Positions 1 through 8,703 of a stretch of DNA of 32,839 nt are shown one piece after another; positions within the stretch are counted from its first letter, which is position 1, and each line of letters starts with the position of its first letter. This DNA is from Chloroflexota bacterium (GTDB taxonomy: Bacteria; Chloroflexota; Anaerolineae; J036; Brachytrichaceae). The notes beneath the pieces are model-generated. The model searched no databases, was not told the DNA's origin, and saw only the letters and a program-made list of their open reading frames with translations. The stretch spans positions 1 to 32,839 of the forward strand of contig JAGHYX010000011.1 of assembly GCA_017743375.1 (NCBI GenBank), in the 5' to 3' direction. A program made the position numbers and the translations under genes.

Positions 1-116
1 TCGGTGCGCTTCTGCGCCTCGGCCAGTTCCTCGATGCGCGCTTCGGTGCGCTTCTGCGCCTCGGCCAGTTCCTCGATGCGCGCCTCGGTGCGCTTCTGCG
101 CCTCGGCCAGTTCCTT
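1..116. repeat. 42-bp tandem repeat inside coiled-coil gene
   Basis: A 42-bp unit begins at 1, 43 and 85. The first two copies differ by one base (position 42 against 84), and the third breaks off at about 115. Each unit encodes the 14-residue coiled-coil heptad pair [14 protein letters not shown] on the minus strand. The array may continue past the left edge. Confidence 0.9.
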
Positions 117-302
117 TACTTCTGCGGACAATGCTGCGATCGCTTCGGCCATCGCTTGCTGCGCCTTCGCAAGTTCTTGGACGGCCTGGGGCAGGTTGAC
201 GAATTCCTCTGTAAAGAGCACCCGGCGCAGTTCGTCCCGCAACTGTGGATTGCTGTTCAACAGTTGGATGAGGTCGTTAAAATCGCTTATTGAGAAGGCC
301 AT
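1..302 (-). CDS. Coiled-coil repeat protein, DUF3782-like (N-terminal part, runs off left edge)
   Basis: The minus strand from the ATG at 302 reads a short globular start ([15 protein letters not shown], then a DELRR...[10 protein letters not shown] segment) and then a heptad-rich stretch. That stretch ends in a 14-residue unit, [14 protein letters not shown], repeated almost exactly until the window edge. This matches the N-terminal style of the DUF3782/coiled-coil proteins common in Chloroflexota and cyanobacteria, which often carry a C-terminal PD-(D/E)XK-like domain; that part would lie outside the window and is not seen. The start is supported by GAGGT at 309-313, six bases upstream. The gene is divergent from the flavoprotein gene at 351. 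The molecular function is unknown; a coiled-coil oligomerisation role is inferred. Confidence 0.75.
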   Translation of the reverse strand, partial: MAFSISDFNDLIQLLNSNPQLRDELRRVLFTEEFVNLPQAVQELAKAQQAMAEAIAALSAEVKELAEAQKRTEARIEELAEAQKRTEARIEELAEAQKRT

Positions 303-328
303 GCGCTTACCTCGCACTGGCAATTATC
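303..328 (-). promoter_or_regulatory. Probable -10 box and Shine-Dalgarno of the coiled-coil gene
   Basis: On the minus strand GATAAT lies at 328-323 and GAGGT at 313-309, six bases before the ATG at 302. A weak TTGAGC at 349-344 could be the -35 but with a short 15-base spacer. No convincing promoter was seen for the divergent gene at 351. Confidence 0.4.
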
Positions 329-350
329 GCACCGATGCTCTTGGCTCAAT

Positions 351-1556
351 ATGTATGACGTAATCGTGGTCGGCGCCGGCCCCGGCGGTTCCTCAGCAGC
401 ATACTTCTTGGCCCAGCGCAACCTGCGCGTGTTGTTGCTGGACAAGGCCCACTTCCCTCGCGACAAGACCTGTGGGGATGGTCTGACGCCTCGGGCAGTG
501 CACATGACCCGATTGATGGGCCTGGCCGACGAGCTGCGCCAAATTGGCTACGTCATCCGGCGCTTCGAGGTATCTGCGCCAAATGGCCACGTGACGGGCG
601 ACGTTATCGCTATTGGCTCAGGGTTGCCGGACCACGCGCTCGTAGTGCCGCGCCTAAAGCTAGACGAGCGCTTACTACGACAGGCAATAAATGCCGGCGC
701 GCACTTCCAACCCGGCGTGCGCGTGGATGACGTTCGGATTGAACAAGGGAAGGGCACGGCGCATGTTGAAGTGACAGGCGAACAGATGAACCGGCGCGTC
801 GCATTTCAGGCTCAGATGGCCATCATCGCAACAGGTGCTCATTCGCAACTCCTACATCGTCTCGGCCTGCTATCGCGTCCGCCGCAGTTCATCGTCGCAG
901 CGCGGGCCTACTTTGAAGGTGTAGAGGGACTAGGGGATGCTTGGGCGCTGCGCTTCGACGGTGCGCCGCTGCCTGGCTATGGCTGGATATTCCCGGTTGC
1001 GCCGGATATGGCCAACATCGGCGTGGGTTACTTCCGACACCAGCGCGCGGCATCCGCAGCAAAGCCCTTCGAAAGCTTTGTAAGCACGCCGGCTATGCGT
1101 GCATTGCTTGCGCGTGCGCAGCGCGTTGGGCCATTGAAAGGGTATCCCCTGCGCGATGACTTCCTCAGTTCACCTACTTATGGTCAGCGCGTCTTGCTGG
1201 TAGGCGAAGCCGCTGGCCTGGTGAACCCGCTCACCGGTGAAGGGATTGACTACGCGCTGGAATCCGGCCAGGTCGCAGCCGAGCACGCCGCTGCGATGGT
1301 AACGAGTGGTGACTTTAGCCAACAAGCCCATGCTGCCTACGATCGCGAATTGCGCGATCGCTACCAGGCGTTATTTGCGTTCTGCGCCGGCGTGCGCGCC
1401 TGGTGTGTGCGACCGCTTGTGCTTAACGTGTTGGTGCGCATGGCGAATCGCCGGCGCGATCTGCGCCGGCAGCTCACGCGCGTCGTGCTCGGCGGTGCGC
1501 CTGTGCGCGGGCGGCTCACACTTTGGCGCGCAATGCGCGCGCTGATCGGCGTTTAG
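351..1556 (+). CDS. Geranylgeranyl-reductase-family FAD oxidoreductase
   Basis: The protein has 401 residues. An N-terminal Rossmann FAD site (VGAGPGGSSAA, residues 7-17) is followed by the family hallmark CGDGLTPRAV (41-50), a GYGWIFPV segment in the substrate domain, and the second FAD motif GEAAGLVNPLTGEGIDYAL. These are the signatures of the geranylgeranyl reductase family (ChlP/BchP, archaeal GGR, actinobacterial MenJ), which saturates isoprenoid double bonds in lipids, quinone tails or chlorophyll phytol. The substrate cannot be told from sequence. No bch/chl genes are in the window, so menaquinone or another isoprenoid is as likely as bacteriochlorophyll. The start is the ATG at 351; no Shine-Dalgarno is visible. 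The stop codon interlocks with that of the convergent prsW-like gene. Confidence 0.85.
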   Translation: MYDVIVVGAGPGGSSAAYFLAQRNLRVLLLDKAHFPRDKTCGDGLTPRAVHMTRLMGLADELRQIGYVIRRFEVSAPNGHVTGDVIAIGSGLPDHALVVPRLKLDERLLRQAINAGAHFQPGVRVDDVRIEQGKGTAHVEVTGEQMNRRVAFQAQMAIIATGAHSQLLHRLGLLSRPPQFIVAARAYFEGVEGLGDAWALRFDGAPLPGYGWIFPVAPDMANIGVGYFRHQRAASAAKPFESFVSTPAMRALLARAQRVGPLKGYPLRDDFLSSPTYGQRVLLVGEAAGLVNPLTGEGIDYALESGQVAAEHAAAMVTSGDFSQQAHAAYDRELRDRYQALFAFCAGVRAWCVRPLVLNVLVRMANRRRDLRRQLTRVVLGGAPVRGRLTLWRAMRALIGV

Positions 1557-2503
1557 CTCGTCGCACGTTCGGCAGAGGAGTGCAGGGCGCGAAGTTGTGC
1601 GCGCAGACGCTCGATTTCACCGTGATCTTGTTCGTTGTGCTTGAGAAGCTGGTGCTTGCGTTGAACCAGCTCACCAGCCAAGTGTTTGAGTTGAACGCTT
1701 AGTTTGACAGGTGGCTGAGTGGGCTGCCCGATGAGCGCAGCATAAGTCTGCATGCTGATGACCTCTGGCACTTCGTTGGCCAGATACGTCTTGAACATTC
1801 TACGGTCGTTGTAGCGACTGACGATTCGCAGGCCAAGCATAAGCACAGCGAGCAAGCCATAGTTGGCCAGCGTAATGAGCAGCGAGCTACCTTCTGTCGC
1901 TTCTCCCAGCACAACGGAGGCGTTGTGAATGGCATGAGTCATAATCGCTGCTGCTAGACCTAACATCACCGCGATTGCGCCTAACAAAGTTGAAGCATAG
2001 CGCGCAAGCCCAAAGCCGATGCCGATCAGCGACGTGTAAAAGCCATGAAGGAAACCGAACACAATTACGCGCAGGAAGAAGAGTCGAATCCACTCCTCAA
2101 GGTCCTGTGCGCTGCTCAGGTAAATGACGTTCTCGATGTAGGCAAAGCCAAACCCTACTGTAGAGCCGTATACGATGCCGTCCACCCAGCCGTCGAATTC
2201 GCGTCGCCGCCAGAAGAACAAGGCAGCAACGGCTAATCCCTTAAATAGCTCCTCGCTAATTGGCGCGAGCACGATGGCGCCGATGCTCTGGGATGCTTCC
2301 TCGCCCAGCAGCACCGCTATCGGCAGGCCGAAGACCACTTGCACGATCAGCGCTAGCAGAGCTGCCGGCAGCGCACCCCAGATAAACGCAGCAACCAGAT
2401 ACCTATCTGGCTCTCGCTCAAAACGGTCAACGCCTCGCACTAAGCGGGCATAGAAGTAGGTGGGCAGCGCGACAACGAGCGCCGAGAGCCAAACTGGAAC
2501 CAT
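1553..2503 (-). CDS. PrsW-family intramembrane metalloprotease
   Basis: This is a 316-residue polytopic membrane protein. It shows the PrsW/CAAX-protease-like motif set: PISEELFKG (EExxK, residues 81-89), VGFGFAYIENV (Glu124), a His in FGFLHGFY (His154) and MTHAIHNA (His190, His193). These residues are expected to bind the catalytic metal inside the membrane. About seven hydrophobic segments span residues 1-235, followed by a charged cytoplasmic tail of about 80 residues with coiled-coil character. The best-studied member, B. subtilis PrsW, cleaves the anti-sigma factor RsiW. The target here is unknown and no anti-sigma gene is adjacent. The gene ends on the TTAG shared with the convergent flavoprotein gene. 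Its upstream region is shared with the small Cas4-like gene. Confidence 0.85.
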   Translation of the reverse strand: MVPVWLSALVVALPTYFYARLVRGVDRFEREPDRYLVAAFIWGALPAALLALIVQVVFGLPIAVLLGEEASQSIGAIVLAPISEELFKGLAVAALFFWRRREFDGWVDGIVYGSTVGFGFAYIENVIYLSSAQDLEEWIRLFFLRVIVFGFLHGFYTSLIGIGFGLARYASTLLGAIAVMLGLAAAIMTHAIHNASVVLGEATEGSSLLITLANYGLLAVLMLGLRIVSRYNDRRMFKTYLANEVPEVISMQTYAALIGQPTQPPVKLSVQLKHLAGELVQRKHQLLKHNEQDHGEIERLRAQLRALHSSAERATS

Positions 2504-2555
2504 AATAGTGTGCCAAGATTCAACGGAGCTGATTCAAGACGCGGGAGATTGTATC

Positions 2556-2813
2556 TTGGGAGTGTTGAAACCAGATGCGCCGCCGGCGCGTTTGATTCGG
2601 GCGAGCGAGATCAGCGAGTGCGTTTATTGTCCGCGCGCGTGGTGGTTAAGCAGGGTTGTTGGTGCACCAACGGCGAACACCCAAGCGCTGGCCGCCGGCA
2701 CGGCTGTTCATCAGCGCCATGGACGGATCGTATGGCTATCGCGCGTGTTGCTCGCAGCATCTGTAGGCGCTGCTTTGATGGCGCTGGCCGTGCTGCTCCT
2801 CAGCTTGAGATAA
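2556..2813 (+). CDS. Small Cas4/RecB-like Cys motif protein with C-terminal TM helix
   Basis: With a TTG start at 2556 the product has 85 residues. That start is preferred because GGGAG lies eight bases upstream; an ATG at 2460 would overlap the divergent prsW-like gene. GTG at 2562 is an alternative. The sequence RASEISECVYCPRAWWL followed by a GTAVHQRHG element matches the N-terminal portion of Cas4/Dna2-type PD-(D/E)XK nucleases (the CPR cysteine and the G..H motif I). The protein then goes straight into a TM helix (about 20 residues, rich in A, L and V) and ends. The nuclease Asp, Glu/Lys residues and the C-terminal Fe-S cysteines are absent. It lies 2 bp upstream of the esterase gene and is probably co-transcribed. 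No function is assigned. Confidence 0.6.
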   Translation: MGVLKPDAPPARLIRASEISECVYCPRAWWLSRVVGAPTANTQALAAGTAVHQRHGRIVWLSRVLLAASVGAALMALAVLLLSLR

Positions 2814-2815
2814 CG

Positions 2816-3592
2816 ATGCGCGGGTCCCGGCTGGGCCGGTTGCTCATTTCTTTGCTGCTGGCCGGCTCTACGGCGTTCGCGCAACCGGCAGCGAGCGAGG
2901 TCAAGCCGCAGCCGCGTGTGATGGTGGCGTTGGTGTTCGGACAATCCAACGCCGGCAATTGGGGCGAGAGCCGGCGTGTCGCTGGTCCGCGCGTGTTCAA
3001 CTTCTTCCGCGGCCGATACGAGCGAGCGCGGGATCCCCTGCCCGGCGCAGATGGCCAAGGCGGCAGCGTGTGGACGCGCCTGGGCGACAAGTTGATCGCA
3101 GCTGGCCTGTATGACCGCGTGGTGTTTGTGCCGGCGGCGATCGGCGCGACGGAGATCGCCGAATGGGCGCCTGGCGGTCGGCTCCACCAAGACCTGTTGC
3201 GCAACGTGCGTGCCGCGCGCCGCGCGCGTTTGACCTTCACGCATCTGCTCTGGCATCAAGGCGAGAGCGACGCTGTCCTCGGCACGTCTGCCGAAGACTA
3301 CCAGGCCCGTTTTCTGGCCATGCTGGCCGCCATCCGTGCGCTTGGCGTAAATGCACCGGCGTTTGTCGCAGTCGCCACGCGCTGCGGCCAATACCCACCT
3401 AACGAGGTGATCCGCAGTGCACAGCGCAGCTTAGTGAACCCCGCGCTCGGCATCTTCGCCGGCCCCGATACCGACCAGCTCGGACCGGAGTACCGTTATG
3501 ACGGCTGTCACTTTTCAGAGCATGGCCTTGACATGCACGCACAGATGTGGCTGGAAGTGATCCGCGCCCATCGCGCTGGCCGCTCTGGTTAG
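2816..3592 (+). CDS. Exported SASA/SGNH-type carbohydrate esterase
   Basis: The product has 258 residues. An N-terminal signal peptide (MRGSRLGRLLISLLLAG, ending near AFAQ) is followed by SGNH-hydrolase blocks of the sialate O-acetylesterase (SASA, former DUF303) family: FGQSNAGN (block I, Ser nucleophile), PAAIGATEIAEW (block II), LLWHQGESD (block III) and DGCHFSEHG (block V, Asp/His dyad). The enzyme is expected to remove acetyl groups from extracytoplasmic glycans; the substrate is unknown. The start at 2816 is chosen because it begins the signal peptide and lies two bases after the upstream stop codon; longer in-frame starts would read through the upstream gene. The smc gene follows 12 bp downstream, and the stop codon is embedded in the predicted smc -10 box. 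Confidence 0.8.
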   Translation: MRGSRLGRLLISLLLAGSTAFAQPAASEVKPQPRVMVALVFGQSNAGNWGESRRVAGPRVFNFFRGRYERARDPLPGADGQGGSVWTRLGDKLIAAGLYDRVVFVPAAIGATEIAEWAPGGRLHQDLLRNVRAARRARLTFTHLLWHQGESDAVLGTSAEDYQARFLAMLAAIRALGVNAPAFVAVATRCGQYPPNEVIRSAQRSLVNPALGIFAGPDTDQLGPEYRYDGCHFSEHGLDMHAQMWLEVIRAHRAGRSG

Positions 3593-3595
3593 AAT
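3590..3595 (+). promoter_or_regulatory. Probable -10 box of smc (leaderless type)
   Basis: TAGAAT ends nine bases before the smc ATG, and no Shine-Dalgarno lies between. The spacing fits transcription starting at or just before the start codon. No clear -35 is visible. Confidence 0.4.
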
Positions 3596-3604
3596 CGCCA
3601 GCCT

Positions 3605-6600
3605 ATGCGCCTCAAGCGTTTGACGCTCAACGGCTACAAAACCTTCGCCAACAAGACCGTATTTGAGTTCGGCGAAGGCATTACGTGCATCATCGGCCCA
3701 AACGGCAGCGGCAAGAGCAACATCGCAGATGGGATTCGTTGGGCTTTGGGCGAGCAGCAGTACTCGCTCCTGCGCGGCAAGAAGACCGACGACATGATCT
3801 TCGCCGGCAGCGCCAAGCGACCGCGCGCGAGCATGGCCGAGGTCGTCCTCACGTTCGATAACAGCGATGGATTCTTCCCCATCGCATTCAGCGAGATAGA
3901 GATCGGCCGGCGCGCCTTTCGCGATGGCAGCAACGAATACCTGCTCAACGGAAACCGCGTGCGCCTGCGGGACGTGAGCGACCTGCTGGCGCACAGCGGC
4001 CTTGCTGAGCGCAACTACACCGTTATCGGTCAGGGATTGGTGGACGAGGCGCTGGCCCAAAAGCCCGAGGAGCGCCGCGCGCTGTTTGAGGAAGCTGCCG
4101 GCATCACCACGTATCGAGATCGGCGCGAAGACGCCATGCGCAAGCTGGAGGAAACGCGCCATAATCTGGAACGCACCAAAGACATCCTGAGCGAGATCAC
4201 GCCTCGTCTGAAGCAGCTTGAACGACAGGCTGAGCGCGCACGTCAATATCGCGCCCTGGCCGATGAGCTGAGCCAGCTCGTCCGCTTGTGGCTGGGTTAC
4301 CAGTACAACCGCATTCAGCGCGCGATCGAGGCAACGCTGCTGGCCCAGCACGCTGCCCAGAACGCCCTGACGGAACTGACGGCTCAGCTCAGCGCGTTGG
4401 AAACACAAGCGCACGCTTTGCGCCAATCGCACCAAGCGCTGCAGTCGCAACTGGCCGACGCATTGCCCCAGCGCGACGCAGCGCGCCAACTGGTCGAGAC
4501 GACAACGCGTGACCTGGCGGTCATGCGCGCCAAGGTGGCAGGGCTGGAAGAACAAGTGGCTACAGCGCGAGCCGAGGTGGACGCACTGGATGCGACGATG
4601 CAGACGCTGGCCGAGCGCGCAGCCGAAGCCGAACGTGCGCTAGCCGAAGCGCAGCGCGCGCATCAAGCCCGCCAACACGACCTGCAGGCTGCCGAACAGC
4701 ACTATGCTGAGCGCCAACAGGAGCGCAGGCGGCTAGAAGAACAGCGCGCGCAAGCCCAACGGCAGTTGCGCGATGCCGCTGAGAGCGCCCAAGCGGCAAA
4801 GAGTCAGCTCGCCGCTTTACGCGCCAAGCAAGAGGCACTGCGCGGGCAGCTCAACACACTCTCCCAGCGCGCGGCCGACTTAGGTGCCCAGCGCGAAGAG
4901 ATGTTGGCGACGCTAAATACCCTCGTTATGGCCGCTGAGCGTGAATCGATCCAGGTCAATTTATTCGACGCGCAATACGAGGCTGCGCAGCAGGCGCTCG
5001 AGCAAGCCCGCGTTGAGCTGGAGCAAGCGCAGGCCGCGCTAGCCGCTGCTGAGGCAGAGGAGCGCCTGAGCGCACGGTTCACCTTGTTCGCCGATATGCG
5101 TGCGCTGGCCGCGCGCGGCTCGGACGAGCTGGCCCTGGCCGCTGAACAGGCCGGCTTGCCCACCGTGCGCGGCGTGTTGGCTGCGCTGATTCGCATCGCT
5201 CCCGACGACCAAAAGGCGGTTGAGGCAGCGCTGGGTGATCTGCTAAACGCGCTCGTCCTAGCCCCCGCAGACGCTGCCGAGGGCGAGATGGGCCTCAGCC
5301 ACCTGCATGCCTGGCTGGTTGAGCAAACCAGTGGTCGCCTGGTCGTGTTGCCAATGCACGCGCTGCGCCTGGATGGATGGCGCGAAGCCGATGAACGCCT
5401 TCTGGATGAATACGCGCGACGGCAGCGCGCGCGACCGCTGTGTGAGGTGATTCAATCTCCGGACTGGCTGACGCCGGCCATACGGCTTCTGACCGCCTAT
5501 CAATTCATCGCGCCTAACCTGAGCGTGGCGCGCGCCTTGGCAGCGCAGTTGCCGGTCGGCGGCCTGTGCGTCACCCGCGATGGCGAAGTGGTCTATGCGA
5601 CCGGTGCGCTATCGCTGCCCACCGGGGCACGCTCTCCTATCATTCTGGGCGCCGAAGCTGCGCTGCCGGAGATCCCTGACCACGAAGCGATCAAGGCCAA
5701 GCTAGAACACGCCCGCCACGCGCGCGAACGCGCGCAACGCGCTTTTGAACTGGCCCGCACGGAGTTGGAGCGGAGCGCCCGCGCAAAGGAGAGCTTCGCT
5801 CGCGAGAGTCAGCAGCGCAGCAGCCGCATCCAGGACACTCGGCAAAAGATCAACCTATTGGAAGACTCGCTGGCTGCGCTCGCCGGCGACATCGAGGACA
5901 TCGAGTCACAGATTGCGCTGCTCGACAGGGAGATCGCAGAGACAGAGGCACTGCTGAGCCAGCACTTGACAACCCTGAGTGAGGCACAGCAAGCTTTGGA
6001 CGCCGCTGAGGCCAGCTTGCACAGCCAGTCACAGGGGGGATGGATGGAAGCGCTCGCTGCGGCCCAGGCCGCGCTGGCGGCAGCGCTTGGCGAGCTGCGA
6101 AACGCGGAGTCGCTATACCGCGAGCGCCAGGCAGCCTATGCCGCTGCTCAGGCTCAGCGTGCGCTGCGCACGCAGCGCCTGGCTGACCTACAGGCGCAGC
6201 AAGAGGCCGCGAAGCTTTCGCTCGAACAGCTCTCTGCACAGGCTGCCGAGGCAGAATTGCGCTGGCGCGATGCCGAAGCAACCATCGCGCCGCTCACGCG
6301 CGATATTGCTGCGCTTGAGGCGCAGTTGCGCGAACTCGAGGCGCATCAACAGGCAACAGAGCGCGCCCTGCGCGAGCGCGAATTGCACCTAAACGCCGCA
6401 ACTCTGGAGCTTGCCAGGCACAACGAAGAACTTGAAATGCTCTACCGCCGCGCGCTGGAGGAGTTAGCCGACGAAGAGGGCCTCTCTAGCTCTGCTGATG
6501 AGCGGCGCGCGCGCGTTTTGGCCAGCTTGCCCAGTGTTGAATCGCTGCCTGAAGACATTGAGGGGCGCATCGCCCAGTTGCGTGCGCAGATCAAGCGCCT

Positions 6601-7210
6601 GGGACCGATTAATCACGAGGCCCAAGCCGAGTATGAGGCCCTAAGTGAGCGCTATCACTTCCTCATGGCGCAGTGTGAAGACTTGGAGAAGGCTTCTGCA
6701 GCGCTGCAACAGGTGATCGCTGAGCTTAACAACGTGATGAAAGACACCTTTCGGCGAACCTTCGAGGCCATTGCAGATGCCTTCCAGGTGACTTTTAAGT
6801 CCCTGTTCGGCGGTGGACAGGCTCGCCTGAGCCTGGTCAATGCCGACAACCTGGACGCATGCGGAGTTGAAATTCACGCCCAGCCGCCTGGCAAGCGCCC
6901 TCAATCGCTGGCTCTGCTCTCCGGCGGCGAGCGGTCGCTGACAGCCGTTGCATTGCTGTTCGCCATCTTACAGGTGAAGCCCACGCCGCTGTGCGTGCTG
7001 GACGAGGTGGACGCAGCCCTGGATGAGAGCAACGTCTGGCGCTTCCGCACCATGCTGGAGAGCCTGAGCGACCGCACACAATTCATCGTCATCACACATA
7101 ACCGCGGCACGATCGAAGCGGCCTCCACGATATATGGGATTAGCATGGGCGCCGACGGCGCAAGCACGTCGCTCAGCTTGCGGTTGGAGGACGTGAAGGA
7201 CTGCGCATGA
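3605..7210 (+). CDS. smc: Chromosome segregation protein SMC
   Basis: The protein has 1201 residues, the usual length for bacterial SMC. The N-terminal head has Walker A GPNGSGKSN (31-39). Two long Ala/Glu/Gln/Arg-rich coiled-coil arms flank a hinge at roughly residues 510-690, which contains VRGVLAALI and ends with the typical CVTRDGEVVYATG. The C-terminal head has the ABC signature LSGGERSLTA (from 1105) and Walker B CVLDEVDAALDESN (about 1130-1142). SMC homodimers with ScpA/ScpB compact and segregate the chromosome; scpA and scpB are not in the window. The gene overlaps the carotenoid desaturase gene by four bases (ATGA), an unusual partner. The coiled-coil codons create several long antisense reading frames that are not genes. 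Confidence 0.97.
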   Translation: MRLKRLTLNGYKTFANKTVFEFGEGITCIIGPNGSGKSNIADGIRWALGEQQYSLLRGKKTDDMIFAGSAKRPRASMAEVVLTFDNSDGFFPIAFSEIEIGRRAFRDGSNEYLLNGNRVRLRDVSDLLAHSGLAERNYTVIGQGLVDEALAQKPEERRALFEEAAGITTYRDRREDAMRKLEETRHNLERTKDILSEITPRLKQLERQAERARQYRALADELSQLVRLWLGYQYNRIQRAIEATLLAQHAAQNALTELTAQLSALETQAHALRQSHQALQSQLADALPQRDAARQLVETTTRDLAVMRAKVAGLEEQVATARAEVDALDATMQTLAERAAEAERALAEAQRAHQARQHDLQAAEQHYAERQQERRRLEEQRAQAQRQLRDAAESAQAAKSQLAALRAKQEALRGQLNTLSQRAADLGAQREEMLATLNTLVMAAERESIQVNLFDAQYEAAQQALEQARVELEQAQAALAAAEAEERLSARFTLFADMRALAARGSDELALAAEQAGLPTVRGVLAALIRIAPDDQKAVEAALGDLLNALVLAPADAAEGEMGLSHLHAWLVEQTSGRLVVLPMHALRLDGWREADERLLDEYARRQRARPLCEVIQSPDWLTPAIRLLTAYQFIAPNLSVARALAAQLPVGGLCVTRDGEVVYATGALSLPTGARSPIILGAEAALPEIPDHEAIKAKLEHARHARERAQRAFELARTELERSARAKESFARESQQRSSRIQDTRQKINLLEDSLAALAGDIEDIESQIALLDREIAETEALLSQHLTTLSEAQQALDAAEASLHSQSQGGWMEALAAAQAALAAALGELRNAESLYRERQAAYAAAQAQRALRTQRLADLQAQQEAAKLSLEQLSAQAAEAELRWRDAEATIAPLTRDIAALEAQLRELEAHQQATERALRERELHLNAATLELARHNEELEMLYRRALEELADEEGLSSSADERRARVLASLPSVESLPEDIEGRIAQLRAQIKRLGPINHEAQAEYEALSERYHFLMAQCEDLEKASAALQQVIAELNNVMKDTFRRTFEAIADAFQVTFKSLFGGGQARLSLVNADNLDACGVEIHAQPPGKRPQSLALLSGGERSLTAVALLFAILQVKPTPLCVLDEVDAALDESNVWRFRTMLESLSDRTQFIVITHNRGTIEAASTIYGISMGADGASTSLSLRLEDVKDCA

Positions 7211-8703
7211 ATCATCATCGTCCACGCATTGTCGTTGTGGGCGCCGGCATCGGCGGGCTGAGCGCAGCGATCAGCCTGGCGGCGCGCGGCGCACGTGTCA
7301 CGGTGGCTGAGCGCCTCGACAGGCCCGGTGGAAAGATGGGGGAGGTTCGCGCCGAAGGCTTCCGCTGGGATACTGGCCCCTCGGTCATCACGATGCAGCA
7401 TGTATACGAGAAGCTGTTCAGCCTTGCCGGTCGTGCCCTCGACGACTACCTTGAACTCACCCCGCTTCATCCGATCACGCGCTACTTTTGGCCTGATGGT
7501 GTCATGATTGATGCGCTGGCGGACGAGGCGGCGATGTATGAGGTCATTCGGGACACCTTTGGCCCGGAAGACGCAAACGGCTACCGTCGTTTTATGCGCT
7601 ACGCGCGTCGGCTGCACGACATCGTCGGCGGGCCGTTTCTATATCGGCATAAGCCAAGTTGGCGCGATTTGCTTTCGTTGCCGTTGGCTGATGTGCTAAG
7701 GATTGACGCCCTCCGCACCATGCATCAGGCGATCGCCAGTTACTTTAAGTCGCCACATCTGGTGCAACTCTTCGACCGGTTTGCCACCTACAATGGATCC
7801 TCGCCGTATCGCGCTCCGGCGACGCTCAACGTGATCGCCTATGTGGAGATGGCGCAGGGTGCATGGTACCCACGAGGGGGTGTTTTTGAGTTTGCGCGCG
7901 CGTGGGAACGCCTGGCGAATGAGCTTGGCGTAGAGATCCGTTACGGCGAGCCGGTGCAAGAAATCTGCGTTCGGTCGGGCGTTGCCGAGGGGGTGCGATT
8001 GGCCGGTGGAGCCGTTCTGCCGGCTGATGCTGTGGTGTGTAACGTGGACTACGTATGGGCGCAGCGTACGCTGCTGCCAGCGCATGGACGCAAGCGCGCG
8101 GAGGTCTTGGAACCCTCGTGCAGCGGTTTCGTCATGTTGCTCGGCATACGCGGGGAATTTCCCCACCTGGCCCACCACAACATCTTCTTCACTCAAAATT
8201 ATCCGCGTGAGTTTGAAGACATCTTCGATAGGCGAATTGCTCCAAGCGACCCAACGCTCTACCTGTGCATCACCAGCAAGAGCGATCCAGACCACGCGCC
8301 GGCAGGTTGCGAGAACTGGTTCATCCTCGTCAACGCGCCTGCGCTCAGCGAGGCGTTTGACTGGTCCTCGCAGGGCGAGCACTACGCCCAACACATTCGC
8401 GCGCTGCTCGCAGCACGGCTGGCGCGCGCCGGCATCGCCTTCTCGCCCTCGGACGCAGTGCTCTTGGAGCGCCGCCTGACGCCCTTGGATTTGCAAGCGA
8501 CCTATGGCGGGCATCGCGGGGCGATCTACGGCTTCTCCTCCAACACGCGGACGACGGCGTTCATGCGGCCGGGCAACCGCGATGGCCAAATCCGGCGACT
8601 GTATTACGCCAGCGGGAGCGTACATCCCGGCGGCGGCGTGCCGCTGGTGACGCTTTCCGGCATGGCCGCTGCTGAACAGGCAGCGCGCGACCTGGGCCTA
8701 TAG
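7207..8703 (+). CDS. CrtI/CrtD-family carotenoid desaturase
   Basis: The product has 498 residues. The N-terminal FAD site VVVGAGIGGLSAAISLA (about 9-25) and RPGGKMGE are typical of CrtI-type phytoene desaturases, as are WDTGPSVITM, FATYNGSSPYRAPATL and the C-terminal YASGSVHPGGGVPLVTLSG. Family members use FAD to introduce double bonds into phytoene, or act later on hydroxy-carotenoids (CrtD 3,4-desaturase) or as diapolycopene oxygenase-like enzymes. The FATYNGS segment resembles CrtD-like proteins as much as CrtI, so the exact step is left open. The ATG overlaps the smc stop codon, so translation is probably coupled. A CrtY-type lycopene cyclase lies 5.8 kb downstream on the same strand. 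The TAG stop is interlocked with that of the convergent gene at 8698. Confidence 0.88.
   Translation: MNHHRPRIVVVGAGIGGLSAAISLAARGARVTVAERLDRPGGKMGEVRAEGFRWDTGPSVITMQHVYEKLFSLAGRALDDYLELTPLHPITRYFWPDGVMIDALADEAAMYEVIRDTFGPEDANGYRRFMRYARRLHDIVGGPFLYRHKPSWRDLLSLPLADVLRIDALRTMHQAIASYFKSPHLVQLFDRFATYNGSSPYRAPATLNVIAYVEMAQGAWYPRGGVFEFARAWERLANELGVEIRYGEPVQEICVRSGVAEGVRLAGGAVLPADAVVCNVDYVWAQRTLLPAHGRKRAEVLEPSCSGFVMLLGIRGEFPHLAHHNIFFTQNYPREFEDIFDRRIAPSDPTLYLCITSKSDPDHAPAGCENWFILVNAPALSEAFDWSSQGEHYAQHIRALLAARLARAGIAFSPSDAVLLERRLTPLDLQATYGGHRGAIYGFSSNTRTTAFMRPGNRDGQIRRLYYASGSVHPGGGVPLVTLSGMAAAEQAARDLGL

Noticed and set aside
1341-1359. Inverted repeat GATCGCG-AATTG-CGCGATC
   Set aside because: It is within the flavoprotein gene and arises from the repeated residues DRELRDR. 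There is no sign of function.
351-1556. Assignment of the flavoprotein as bacteriochlorophyll geranylgeranyl reductase (BchP)
   Set aside because: Motifs are shared by the whole reductase family and no photosynthesis gene is present in the window.
2658-2671. Perfect 14-bp palindrome GTTGGTGCACCAAC
   Set aside because: It lies inside the Cas4-like coding sequence, far from any start, and has no second copy. It is partly similar to the ATTGGTG repeat but lacks its central bases.
2556-2813. Cas4 gene belonging to a CRISPR system
   Set aside because: There is no array, cas1, cas2 or effector gene, and the nuclease residues are missing.
3515-4555. Long open frame (346 codons) antisense to smc
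   Set aside because: It is the mirror of Ala/Glu/Arg-rich coiled-coil codons, has no recognisable domain and no start signals, and crosses two real genes.
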